A stretch of 64,000 bases of DNA from contig CAMCUD010000002.1 in NCBI GenBank assembly GCA_945878865.1, positions 124,001 through 188,000 of the forward strand, read 5' to 3'. Numbering within the stretch: the first letter of the stretch is position 1; every line of letters begins with the position of its first letter. The notes beneath the pieces are model-generated. The model saw nothing but the letters and a program-made list of their open reading frames with translations, did not search any database and was not told where the DNA came from. A program made the position numbers and the translations under genes. Positions 35,406 to 43,665 of the stretch are shown here, in pieces. Origin of the DNA: Bifidobacterium breve. Its GTDB lineage: Bacteria > Actinomycetota > Thermoleophilia > Solirubrobacterales > Solirubrobacteraceae.

Positions 35406-35658
35406 CGTCGGATTGTCGCTACTCGAGCGGTAGCACCAGCTTGCGAGATCCCGGGTTCGGCGAAGCGTGTCGATTGCCGCAGACGAGCTCGCCGGACGAC
35501 GCCAGGTTGGCATACCCAGTCACCGGCACCGATCAAAAGAACCAGTTGCTGCGGGGCGGCGTCGCGTCGTCGACTTCAAGCGCTCCCATTGCTCTGAAGG
35601 GCAGTTCCTGGCACTGCGACCGCTTGATGCGCTCGCAGGGTGTCGGGAATCGCTGGCG

Positions 35659-36378
35659 CTAGCTGGCGTCGCGCTTCGGATTCTGCGGATGCGGCTCAAC
35701 CGGTACCGGATCGCCGATGGTCAGACCGCGGTAATCGATGTAGGCGACCATCAGGTACTCGAACCACTTGTGGAACGCAAGGGCGCCGTCACGTGTTCGC
35801 TCGGACGTCGTCGTGAGTTCATCGAGCGCTTCTCGTGGACGATGCAGGCCACAGGCGAGTCTGAAGGCTGCCTCGTCAGCGAACGTCATCGAGACCTGGT
35901 TCTTCGCATGAGTCACGTAGACGTGGACGCCGAAGTCATCCATGGCTGCAAGCACATCCCGCAGAGCGGCATCAGACGAGGGGTTGTACGCGGGATCCGG
36001 TGCTGGGTAGTGGAACGTCGCGTGGCGCATACTCTCGATGGGCGCCGCATCCTGTGCTGTTCGGATCACGAGCTTTAGGAGCTGCTTGGCCTCGGGCGAC
36101 GTGCGGTTGAGCAGTTTGCGAACTTCCTCGAAGTTCTCGCGATAGCGGCGCAGCGCGCTGATTGCCTCGAGAAGGTGTGAGCTGAGAAGGCGGATCCTGT
36201 ACTTGAAGTCTTGCGTGCCAGTCTGGCCCGCCTGCAAGACGTCGCGTAGCGCAAAGTCAATGTCGTTCCGAGCCATGCCCATGGAGACGACGAAGCGCGA
36301 TGCGGGATCGTCAGGGGGAAAGGCCTCTGGTACAGGCGGGCCGACGAGGTGATCTGCTCGCGGGGTGTCCTCGGCCAC
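35659..36378 (-). CDS. Uncharacterised island protein, helical
   Basis: Encodes 239 residues. Not recognised. A helical N-terminal half (MARNDIDFALRDVL, YRIRLLSSHLLEAISALRRYRENFEEVRKLLNR) with conserved-looking Arg/His positions is followed by IESMRHATFHYPAPDP and a C-terminal helical hairpin (LAFHKWFEYLMVAYIDYRG). The arrangement resembles HEPN-like or DUF-type proteins that accompany defence genes, but no R-x4-6-H signature is certain. Divergent from the 36612 gene across 233 bp of non-coding DNA. Confidence 0.6.
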   Translation of the reverse strand: MAEDTPRADHLVGPPVPEAFPPDDPASRFVVSMGMARNDIDFALRDVLQAGQTGTQDFKYRIRLLSSHLLEAISALRRYRENFEEVRKLLNRTSPEAKQLLKLVIRTAQDAAPIESMRHATFHYPAPDPAYNPSSDAALRDVLAAMDDFGVHVYVTHAKNQVSMTFADEAAFRLACGLHRPREALDELTTTSERTRDGALAFHKWFEYLMVAYIDYRGLTIGDPVPVEPHPQNPKRDAS

Positions 36379-36611
36379 AGCGCGGATCGTACGCCCGCCT
36401 GAGACCGTCGGCGAGCTTCACAGGTCCGATCGTTGTGCATCCTCCTCGCACGGCGGTACTTGACCTGAGTACGCCTCGACGGACCGCGTGGCCTAGCCAC
36501 TCGCGCGCGATCGGCGCCGGCCCTCGCGAGGAAGGGCCAACCCTCGCTCGTGAGCGCGCAGCTTTCACCCGCGGAACGGTCCCCGGCAGACGGTGGGAAG
36601 ATCCGGCGGCA

Positions 36612-37394
36612 GTGAGCAGCAACGAACCACGCAACCTCGACGACATCGCCCCACATGCGGTTGATGCCGCCTTGTCGCGGCTTGCGCAACTCGTGGAAGA
36701 ACAGCTACCGGCTCGCTTCGAAGCGGGCGAAGGCCAGGCAAGGTACGTCGGAACCCTCTTGCTGGTGCGCATGCAGATCGCACGCGCGATCGGCACACTG
36801 GTGACGGCCGGTCACTCATCGGAGGCGTTTGTGCTCGTGCGTTCGCTCTACGAGCACATGGTGGTGCTCGCGTGGGTGTGCGTTTCGCCAGAGGAGCGGG
36901 CCGGGCTCTGGATCGGCGCGTCGCACCAGAGGGGCCTCACGCTTTACCGCGAGGCCCAGCGCTACGGCCTCGCGGCCCTATCTGACGCGCAGGTGGCCTC
37001 CATGTCGGAGTCCGGGACGCGCCTGCCGCCCGTCCAGGCGATGGCTCATGGAGTTGACGATTTCTGGCCGGATCACATCCCCGGATTCCGTTCTTGGATC
37101 GAAGGGGTCCATCAGGACAACGTCCTGACCGTGGCGGGGCTCTATACGGCGGTCTACCGCAGTGCGAGCGCGCTGGCCCACGGCGAGGGTGGTGGCATCC
37201 GGGGGATCATCGCCGAAGACGAGCAAGGCCGGCCGATCATCACGTTGGGCACAGATCCGGTCGCACATCTCGTGTCACTTGCGGTCCCATTGTTCGTGAT
37301 GGGCCTGCAGGTGTACGAGTACCGGTTCGACCGACCCATCGGGGGTCCCGCCGGGGAGATCCTCACAGGGTTCGTGAACGGCGCTGGCGAGTGA
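36612..37394 (+). CDS. Uncharacterised island protein, DUF5677-like
   Basis: Encodes 260 residues from GTG 36612. The segment AFVLVRSLYEHMVVLAWVC (R-S-L-x-E in a helix) and later SASALAHGEGGG match the general pattern of DUF5677-type helical proteins, in which an R-x-L-x-E helix pairs with an S-x-x-x-H-G motif. No signal peptide or membrane segment. Function unknown; family assignment tentative. Upstream codons in the same frame read as Arg/Pro-rich low-complexity and are not part of the gene. Confidence 0.6.
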   Translation: MSSNEPRNLDDIAPHAVDAALSRLAQLVEEQLPARFEAGEGQARYVGTLLLVRMQIARAIGTLVTAGHSSEAFVLVRSLYEHMVVLAWVCVSPEERAGLWIGASHQRGLTLYREAQRYGLAALSDAQVASMSESGTRLPPVQAMAHGVDDFWPDHIPGFRSWIEGVHQDNVLTVAGLYTAVYRSASALAHGEGGGIRGIIAEDEQGRPIITLGTDPVAHLVSLAVPLFVMGLQVYEYRFDRPIGGPAGEILTGFVNGAGE

Positions 37395-37408
37395 GCCGCC
37401 GCTGGCAT

Positions 37409-37436
37409 ATCGGGATAGATAGCTCCCAATCGGGAT
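37409..37436 (+). promoter_or_regulatory. Direct repeats upstream of the toxin-antitoxin-like operon
   Basis: ATCGGGAT occurs at 37409-37416 and 37429-37436, 20 bp apart (two helical turns). A further inverted repeat CAGACA (37496-37501), 12 bases, TGTCTG (37514-37519) overlaps the probable -10 (CAGAAT, 37500-37505) and start codon. Such elements fit autoregulation by the operon's N-terminal HTH protein. Confidence 0.4.
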
Positions 37437-37512
37437 CCGCCGCTACTAACGCGAGGCCCGTTCGGCTCCGGCATAGGTGCAGGGCTGACTCGATTCAGAC
37501 AGAATCGTTCGA

Positions 37513-38658
37513 GTGTCTGTGCGCGTAGATGTCGCTCCTGAGCTCCTCCAGTGGGCAATCACTCGATCCCGGCGCGATCCGGTCGAAATCGCGGGGAGCG
37601 TTCCGCAGCTGGCTGCCTGGCAAGCCGGCGAGCGCAAGCCCACGCTGAAGCAGCTGGAGAAGTTCGCGCGAGCTACGCGGGCTCCGGTAGGGGCGCTGCT
37701 TCTTTCCGTGCCTCCGGTCGAGCGCCTGCCGATCCCCGATCTACGTACTGTCGCCGATCGAGGCATCCGTGAGCCGAGCCCCGATCTGCTCGACACGATC
37801 ACCATCTGCACCCAGCGGCAGGAGTGGTATCGCGACTTCGTGAGGAGCGAAGGGCAAGGTCCGCTCGCGTTTGTGGGTTCGGTGGCGACGGCTGACGATG
37901 CGTCCCTTGTCGCGGGTCAGATGCGCGACCTGTTGGACTTCCAGACAGACGAGCGACGGCAGTACCCGTCGTGGGCGCAAGCGCTACGGAGTCTGATCGA
38001 CAAGGCCGAGGCGGCCGGTGTCTTGGTCATGACCAACGGCGTGGTTGGTAGCAACACACACCGGCCGCTTGATCCGGACGAGTTCCGCGGCTTCTCGCTC
38101 GCGGACGACTACGCCCCGGTCGTGTTCATCAATGGCGCCGACTTCAAGGCAGCGCAGATCTTCACGCTTGCCCACGAGCTTGCCCACGTGTGGCTCGGGC
38201 AGTCCGGCGTCTCCAACCCAGGGCTGGCTCACGCTCAAGACGTGGACCTCGAGCGATGGTGCAACCGCGTCGCGGCTGAGTTCTTGGTGCCAGCCGATTC
38301 GATCCGGGCGGAACTCGGCGAAGACCCGGCCTCGGCCAGCGAGCTGCAGCGTCTCGCGCGGCTGTATCGCGTGAGCACACTGGTCGTGTTGCGGCGGGTG
38401 TACGACCTCGGGCGACTCAGGTGGGACGATTATCGGGCCGCTTACCAGGAACAGCTCGACGCGATTGAACAGTCGCCGGGCGGGGACGGCGGCAACTTCT
38501 ACAACAGTCAGCCCCTCCGGGTGAGTCCTCAGTTCGCCCGAGCATTGATAGCGAGCACCTTGGAGGGGCGCACGCTGTACAAGGACGCATTTCGCATGCT
38601 CGGGTTTCGGAAGCACGCGACGTTCGAGGAGATGGGCCGTCGGCTCGGCGTGGCGTGA
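37513..38658 (+). CDS. ImmA/IrrE-type metallopeptidase with N-terminal HTH
   Basis: Encodes 381 residues from GTG 37513. Residues about 8-62 are an XRE-like helix-turn-helix (LLQWAITRSRRDPVEIAGSVPQLAAWQAGERKPTLKQLEKFARAT). The ImmA/IrrE (DUF955) protease domain at about 180-300 has AAQIFTLAHELAHVWLG (zinc motif H-E-x-x-H) and DLERWCNRVAAEFLVP. In phage-like and toxin-antitoxin settings such proteins act as regulators or antitoxins. The following DUF4411 gene overlaps its stop (TGATG), forming a known two-gene arrangement. Confidence 0.88.
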   Translation: MSVRVDVAPELLQWAITRSRRDPVEIAGSVPQLAAWQAGERKPTLKQLEKFARATRAPVGALLLSVPPVERLPIPDLRTVADRGIREPSPDLLDTITICTQRQEWYRDFVRSEGQGPLAFVGSVATADDASLVAGQMRDLLDFQTDERRQYPSWAQALRSLIDKAEAAGVLVMTNGVVGSNTHRPLDPDEFRGFSLADDYAPVVFINGADFKAAQIFTLAHELAHVWLGQSGVSNPGLAHAQDVDLERWCNRVAAEFLVPADSIRAELGEDPASASELQRLARLYRVSTLVVLRRVYDLGRLRWDDYRAAYQEQLDAIEQSPGGDGGNFYNSQPLRVSPQFARALIASTLEGRTLYKDAFRMLGFRKHATFEEMGRRLGVA

Positions 38659-39173
38659 TGTACGTCATAGACTCCGACGTGCTGATGCAGGCGAAGAACC
38701 TGCACTACGGCTTCGACTTCTGCCCGGCGTTCTGGTCGTGGCTCGACGAGGCACACGCTGCGGGAACGGCGATCAGCGTGCAGAAGATCCAGGACGAGAT
38801 CAAGGCTGGTCAGGATGAACTCGCTGAGTGGGCAACCGCTCGCCCCGGCTTCTTCCCCGAGCCAGACCAAGAGGTACGGACGCAGCTGGTCGGCGTTGCC
38901 GAGTGGGCGAACGGGTCGGACTACGACGCCGGAGCGAAGTCGGAGTTCCTTGGCTCCGGCGACTACTACCTCATCGCCCACGCACGAGCGAAGGGGCTGA
39001 CGGTTGTCACCCACGAGAGGGCGGCCGACACCAAGGCCAAGGTGAAGATCCCAAACGCGTGCGCGGCCCTGCACGTCACTTGCATCGACCCCTTCGCGAT
39101 GCTCCGAGACGCCGGCGCACAGTTCGTTCTCGGCCAGGGGGCCGATGCCAAGACCCCGGGCATCGGTGCTTGA
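38658..39173 (+). CDS. DUF4411 PIN-like protein (putative toxin)
   Basis: Encodes 171 residues. N-terminal YVIDSDVLMQAKNLHYGFDFCPAFWSWL carries the first PIN-type Asp; SVQKIQDEIKAGQDELAEW holds an acidic pair; GSGDYYLIAHARAKGLTVVTHE the third and fourth acidic sites (D, E). DUF4411 is a PIN-domain-related family paired with HTH-ImmA/IrrE proteins, so RNA cleavage as a toxin is plausible. Start ATG 38658 shares a base with the previous stop. Confidence 0.85.
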   Translation: MYVIDSDVLMQAKNLHYGFDFCPAFWSWLDEAHAAGTAISVQKIQDEIKAGQDELAEWATARPGFFPEPDQEVRTQLVGVAEWANGSDYDAGAKSEFLGSGDYYLIAHARAKGLTVVTHERAADTKAKVKIPNACAALHVTCIDPFAMLRDAGAQFVLGQGADAKTPGIGA

Positions 39174-39402
39174 ACGCGACGGAATCTGTGGACATCCGAG
39201 CTGGGACGTCGGTCGGGTAGGTTGCGGACTCGTCGCCCGGGTTCCTGCGCGTTAGCGCCAGATCGACCGAGGAATTCTCGCGATCGTGCCCCTCCTCCTA
39301 TCAGTAAGGTCCTCCTGGGTATTGCATGAACCTAGAGGGGGTGCCCGTCGCGCTCTTGGACACATCACGCGCGTTTTGCGGCCTCCCAGGGGAGGGCGCT
39401 TG

Positions 39403-39795
39403 ATGAAGGGGGAGACCTCGCTTCGTTTGGTCGCATACACCGGTCTGACATCGCTTGGTGCCGTTGCGCTGTACGCCGTTCTTGCGGTGTCTGTTCTCCA
39501 CGGCGAGGTCGACTCTGATTCGCTTGCGCGGTCCCTCGAACAAGAGGTAGGGGCGGGTGATCACATCTATGCGGACATCGACTACGGGTGTCATCGTGAA
39601 TCAGGGCGTCGGCCGCGCGTCTGGACCTGTGTCGTGCCGAACGCCGACAGTGGCGTGGTGGACTATCGCGTCGAGGTCCAGCGCGGCGCGTCGTGCTGGA
39701 CCGCAATCATCGCGTCGTCGGACGCCGAAGCTGGGGCTGGAATGCCTAAGCGCGCCGGCGGTTGCGTTCGTCGGTGGGAGGTCGGTTGGTTCTGA
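39403..39795 (+). CDS. Small membrane-anchored or secreted island protein
   Basis: Encodes 130 residues. One hydrophobic segment near the N-terminus (LVAYTGLTSLGAVALYAVLAVSVL, about 8-31), then an extracytoplasmic domain of about 100 residues with four cysteines (DYGCHRE, VWTCVVPN, ASCWTAI, GGCVRR), probably two disulfides. No family recognised. A GGGGAGGG ribosome site precedes the ATG. It is convergent with the VCBS gene, 38 bases apart. Confidence 0.6.
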   Translation: MKGETSLRLVAYTGLTSLGAVALYAVLAVSVLHGEVDSDSLARSLEQEVGAGDHIYADIDYGCHRESGRRPRVWTCVVPNADSGVVDYRVEVQRGASCWTAIIASSDAEAGAGMPKRAGGCVRRWEVGWF

Positions 39796-39833
39796 CGTTC
39801 CGGACGAGATTCGCGCAGCCGATTTCGGCCGGG

Positions 39834-42518
39834 CTAGATGGTGCAGTCCAGTCCTGTCAGCGTGACCTTCGTAAGGGCTGTTCCGCCGCTCTTCTCATAA
39901 AGCGTCCGCCAGATCGGGTGACCGTTTGTGAACTGGAAGGGATCGCTGTCGACGGGGATCTTCCTGCCTGCCGACCAGACTTCGTTGAGTAAGCGCGCGC
40001 AAATGGAACGCTCGGACTCAGAGCGGAAGGCGATCCCCCACTCGGCGCCGATCGCGTTGTTCACCATGTCCATGCGCGACTTGCGCCCTTCGTTGTCGGA
40101 GCGGTTGTAGGCACCCTTCTCGTGCGCCGTCGACATTGTCAGCACCGCCTTTCGACGTCGTTCATCCGATCCGGACTGCACGGACTTGGCCATCAATGCA
40201 TTCCAGAGTGCATGCTGAAACGCATTGGCGATCGTGCTGTCCGAGCGCCCGGCCAGGCCTGTCCACAGCCGTTCGGTCATAGCGATTGCCTCGTCTCTGT
40301 CCCCATACCACCGTTCGCAGATGTCCTTCCCGTAGGACACGCACACCGCCACCTCCGCGGGGCTAATCTCGTCCGTCGGGCTGCTGCGAGGATAAGAATC
40401 AGGATCGTCCTCTCCGATCTGATCCATGAGGCATATGTCCTGGTAAGCCTGCGGGTCATTGCCCACCACAGCGCGGCATACGGCGCTCGCGTCCTGGACC
40501 TGTGCTCGATCTCGGGGCCTCATGCCTGTCTGGAGGGCGTTCCGAGTCGCTTGGTCTTGGCTGACAGCCATGTCCCCATAGCTAAGCCACTCCTCCTCGG
40601 TGCTAATCGAGCGGTCTGTTCCGCCGTACTGCCAGCTGGTGGGGTAGACCCGCTGAAGGTCGGCTGGTGACAGGCCGGAAATGAGTGCCTCTTGGTCCGA
40701 CGTGGGCGCGGCTTCGATAGCGGCTCTAACAGCGGCAACCTCAGCATCTGTGTCCGCCAAGTGATTTGCCGCCCCGTACTGCCACGAGGTCGGGTAGCGG
40801 CGGGAGATGTCGCCCGGCCCGGCCCAGTCGGGGTTGCCCATGCCGCTGCGCCAGGGCGCGACGATCAGGAACGTGCTGCCGTCGCTCAGCGCGGTGCTGA
40901 TCTCCTGGCCACCACTGTGGTACCAGGCCAGGTCGTCACGGCCGTTGCGATCGAAGTCGCCGACGCCTGCCCAGTCGGGGTTGCCCATGCCGGTTCGCCA
41001 GCGGGTGACGCTGCTGAAGCTGGTGCCGTCGCTGAGGGCGACGCTGATGGCTTGGTCGCCTTCTTTGTGGTACCAGGCGATGTCGTCTTTGCCGTTGCCG
41101 TCGAAGTCGCCGACGCCTGCCCAGTCGGGGTTGCCCATGCCGCTTCTCCACGGTGCGACGATGAGGAAGGTGCTGCCGTCGCTGAGTGCGACGTTGATCT
41201 GCTGGCTCTCCTTGTGGTACCAGGCGACGTCGTCCTTCCCGTCCCGGTTGAAGTCGCCTGCCCCGGCCCAGTCGGGGTTGCCCATGCCGCTGCGCCAGAC
41301 GTTGACCAGTGAGAAGGAACTCGAGCCGTCACTCAAGACTGCGCTGATCTGCTGGCTGCCCTTGTGGTACCAGAACAGGTCATCGGCACCATTGCCGTCA
41401 AGGTCCGCGCCCGGACCAGTTGCTTGAATCGGTCGGGCGCCGTTGCCGGCCCACCGCGGGCGCCCGAGACCCCCGGCCCAGGGTGTTGCTGCGCCGAACG
41501 CCGAGCCCGTGCTTCGCATGACATCCGCGCTGCCGGTTGTCGCTGTGCCGGGGCGGTACCACGACAGGTCGTCCTTGCCGTCACCGGTGTAGTCCCCGAC
41601 TCCCGCCCACTCCGGGCGCTGGAGGCCAGTCGCCCACCTACCCGTGTAAGCGAACCCGCTCGTGCCGTTGCTGATGAGCGAGCTCACGGTGCCCGCCGCG
41701 CTTCCGTCGGCGTGGTACCAGGCCAGGTCATCACGACGATCGCCGTTGAAGTCGCCCGTTCCAACCCAGTCGGGAAGCGAGAGACCGCTGATCCATCGGC
41801 CGGAGTAGGCGAAGCCGCTCGTACCGTTGCTGAGGAGAACACTGACTGTTTGGGCGGCACTGCCGCTCGCGTGGTACCACGCGAGGTCATCCTTCCCGTC
41901 GCCGTTGTAGTCACCGACCCCTGCCCAGTCGGGAGAGCCGAGGCCCGTGGCCCATCGCCCCACGTAGGTGAACCCAGTTACGCCGTTGCTCAACAGGACG
42001 CTCACCGTTTGCGCGGCACTGCCCGTGGCGTGGTACCACGCGAGGTCGTCCTTGCCGTCGCCGTTGAAGTCGCCGACACCGACCCATGTGGGTCGTCCGA
42101 GTCCGCTCACCCAGCGACCGGCGAACCCAAAGCTGCTCCCGTTACTCGGCAGGACGCTGACCGTTCCCTCTGCGCTCCCAGCGGCGTGATACCACGCGAG
42201 GTCGTCCTTGCCGTCGCCGTTGAAATCGCCAATCCCCGACCAGTCGGGAATCGCCAGGCCGGTCCGCCATTGCCCTGAGTATCGGAGTGAGGAACCGTTG
42301 CTTGTGAGGACGTGGGCGACCCCAGTGCCCTCTCCGTGGTACCAAACCAGGTCGTCCTTGCCGTCGCCGTTGAAGTCGCTGCCGGGCCGCGACGTCCCGG
42401 TCATGTCCCAGGCGCTCGCCGCACCCGGGAGGTAGACGAGCGCGAAGACGAGTACGAGGACAGCAGCCGACGCGACGCGTGGCAAGCGGCTGGAAGGGAA
42501 GATCCGGAATCGGTCCAC
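39834..42518 (-). CDS. Secreted FG-GAP/VCBS-repeat protein with DUF6973-like C-terminal domain
   Basis: Encodes 894 residues from GTG 42518, chosen for AAAGGA six bases upstream and because a signal peptide follows directly (VASAAVLVLVFALVYLPGAASA). Then come ten FG-GAP-like repeats of about 41-48 residues, each with D-F-N-G-D-G-K-D-D-L-A-W-Y-H or a variant; the acidic loops suit calcium binding and a beta-propeller. The last about 200 residues are different: VCVSYGKDICERWYG, ANAFQHALWNALMAKSV, STAHEKG and SRMDMVNNAIGAEWG, a His/Glu/Asn pattern that resembles DUF6973. A surface-displayed or released effector is plausible; DUF6973 assignment is from memory of the motif. Confidence 0.82.
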   Translation of the reverse strand: MDRFRIFPSSRLPRVASAAVLVLVFALVYLPGAASAWDMTGTSRPGSDFNGDGKDDLVWYHGEGTGVAHVLTSNGSSLRYSGQWRTGLAIPDWSGIGDFNGDGKDDLAWYHAAGSAEGTVSVLPSNGSSFGFAGRWVSGLGRPTWVGVGDFNGDGKDDLAWYHATGSAAQTVSVLLSNGVTGFTYVGRWATGLGSPDWAGVGDYNGDGKDDLAWYHASGSAAQTVSVLLSNGTSGFAYSGRWISGLSLPDWVGTGDFNGDRRDDLAWYHADGSAAGTVSSLISNGTSGFAYTGRWATGLQRPEWAGVGDYTGDGKDDLSWYRPGTATTGSADVMRSTGSAFGAATPWAGGLGRPRWAGNGARPIQATGPGADLDGNGADDLFWYHKGSQQISAVLSDGSSSFSLVNVWRSGMGNPDWAGAGDFNRDGKDDVAWYHKESQQINVALSDGSTFLIVAPWRSGMGNPDWAGVGDFDGNGKDDIAWYHKEGDQAISVALSDGTSFSSVTRWRTGMGNPDWAGVGDFDRNGRDDLAWYHSGGQEISTALSDGSTFLIVAPWRSGMGNPDWAGPGDISRRYPTSWQYGAANHLADTDAEVAAVRAAIEAAPTSDQEALISGLSPADLQRVYPTSWQYGGTDRSISTEEEWLSYGDMAVSQDQATRNALQTGMRPRDRAQVQDASAVCRAVVGNDPQAYQDICLMDQIGEDDPDSYPRSSPTDEISPAEVAVCVSYGKDICERWYGDRDEAIAMTERLWTGLAGRSDSTIANAFQHALWNALMAKSVQSGSDERRRKAVLTMSTAHEKGAYNRSDNEGRKSRMDMVNNAIGAEWGIAFRSESERSICARLLNEVWSAGRKIPVDSDPFQFTNGHPIWRTLYEKSGGTALTKVTLTGLDCTI

Positions 42519-42756
42519 GTTGATCCTTTGTCGTTGGCGACTCCGGCCAATGCGAAGGAGTCGCGTACCGAACGCCGCGAAGAGAGTAGTGAGAGGTAGC
42601 TGTTCGGAAATTTGCGAGAACGCTACTCCGGTATCGCGACGATCGCGAACCGCGTGACGACTTTGCACAGGTTCTGGGCGGGATTCCGCGCAACACCGTC
42701 CCTGGGGGTGCGGCGAGCGCGCCGCGTGTTCGCGTCAGGGGGCGAGGCGTCAGGTC

Positions 42757-42792
<36 letters not shown>

Positions 42793-42812
42793 CGGTTGAT
42801 CTGGTCGGGCAG

Positions 42813-42834
42813 GTTTATGCCCATGGGCAGAAAA
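42813..42834 (-). repeat. Right inner copy of inverted 22-bp island-end motif
   Basis: Reads GTTTATGCCC, AT, GGGCAGAAAA on the plus strand, the inverse of 34821-34842 with only the two central bases changed. It lies 92 bases inside attR. Confidence 0.75.
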
Positions 42835-42926
42835 CCGCGGTGTTATCCCGCAATTTGCGGACATCTGAAGTCGGCCTTATCGGCTGAGAAACGTGCTGTT
42901 TGCAGCCAGGTTGTCGCTAAGTGGCT

Positions 42927-42974
42927 GGCTTCCCAAGCCGAAGGTCGCGGGTTCGAGGCCCGTCGTCCGCTTCA
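42927..42974 (+). repeat. attR: 48-bp direct repeat copy of the tRNA-Gly 3' half
   Basis: Identical to 34712-34759. It lacks the 5' half of the tRNA and is not a functional gene. This is the chromosomal 3' half displaced by integration, so the original neighbour of the tRNA is the gene at 43082. Confidence 0.93.
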
Positions 42975-43081
42975 GGGAACGTCCATCGTTCGTTGAACGT
43001 GGGCCCTCTGGGGAGGTGGCGCGGCACGACGGTGCCGACACCGAAGGTGACCCCGCTCACCACCACCTTCCGGAGTCACCC

Positions 43082-43561
43082 GTGCTGCCTCGCGCCATCC
43101 CGTTCATCATCACCGTCACCGTCGGAGCGCTCACGATCGCATCGTCAGCCGGCGCGCAGGGCATCTCCGTCCCGAGCGACTACGGGCCCTACCCGCCGCA
43201 GGTCACCGGCGCGCCGCCCGCGAGCACCACCTCGACCGACGCCGAGATCACGTGGACAAACGGGGTTCGTGACGTGTCCGTCGTCTGCGCGGTGGACGCC
43301 CAGGACCGGCTTCCGCGCGACCATCAGATCTGCACGAGCCCGCTCCAGCTGACGGGCCTGCAGCCTGGGACGCACCAGGTGTGGCTGTGGGGGAAGAACG
43401 CGACCGGCTACTCGGCGCAGAAGACCGTGTCGTGGACCGTCACCGCGCCGTCGTCCGCGCCCGCGGGTGTCGTGGCGGACAGCCGCTGCACGCTGCGGAT
43501 GCCGCTCGGCCCGTGTGACGTGCGCCGCCACCCGCTGCTGACGCTCACCTCCTCGTCGTAG
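43082..43561 (+). CDS. Secreted protein of unknown function
   Basis: Encodes 159 residues from GTG 43082. Signal peptide (FIITVTVGALTIASSAGAQG), then a beta-rich region resembling a single Ig/fibronectin-like domain (AEITWTNGVRDVSVVCAVDAQDRL, LTGLQPGTHQVWLWGKNATG, KTVSWTVTAP) with paired cysteines. No specific family. The frame extends upstream through attR, but the signal peptide sets the start. First gene on the chromosome side of the island. Confidence 0.6.
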   Translation: MLPRAIPFIITVTVGALTIASSAGAQGISVPSDYGPYPPQVTGAPPASTTSTDAEITWTNGVRDVSVVCAVDAQDRLPRDHQICTSPLQLTGLQPGTHQVWLWGKNATGYSAQKTVSWTVTAPSSAPAGVVADSRCTLRMPLGPCDVRRHPLLTLTSSS

Positions 43562-43651
43562 GACGAACCCGACTGAGGAAAGGTCCGCTCCGCGACCATT
43601 TCTTCAGGAGCGTTTCGCGGACACGGCGGCGGACGGACCCTGCACCGCCAC

Positions 43652-43657
43652 TAGCGT
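43652..43657 (+). promoter_or_regulatory. -10 box (TAGCGT) of the DEAD-box helicase gene
   Basis: TAGCGT ends 8 bases before GTG 43666, leaderless geometry; it argues against the in-frame TTG at 43660. Confidence 0.45.
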
Positions 43658-43665
43658 CGTTGGGC

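Noticed and set aside
40800-42400. Regularly spaced near-repeats that could suggest a CRISPR array
   Set aside because: The repeats are about 120-145 bases apart, vary in sequence, and translate in frame into FG-GAP protein repeats; no 25-40 base constant repeat with unique spacers.
42893-43081. Extension of the 43082 secreted gene upstream through attR
   Set aside because: The extra 63 residues come from tRNA-derived sequence and lack a start signal; a signal peptide begins at GTG 43082.
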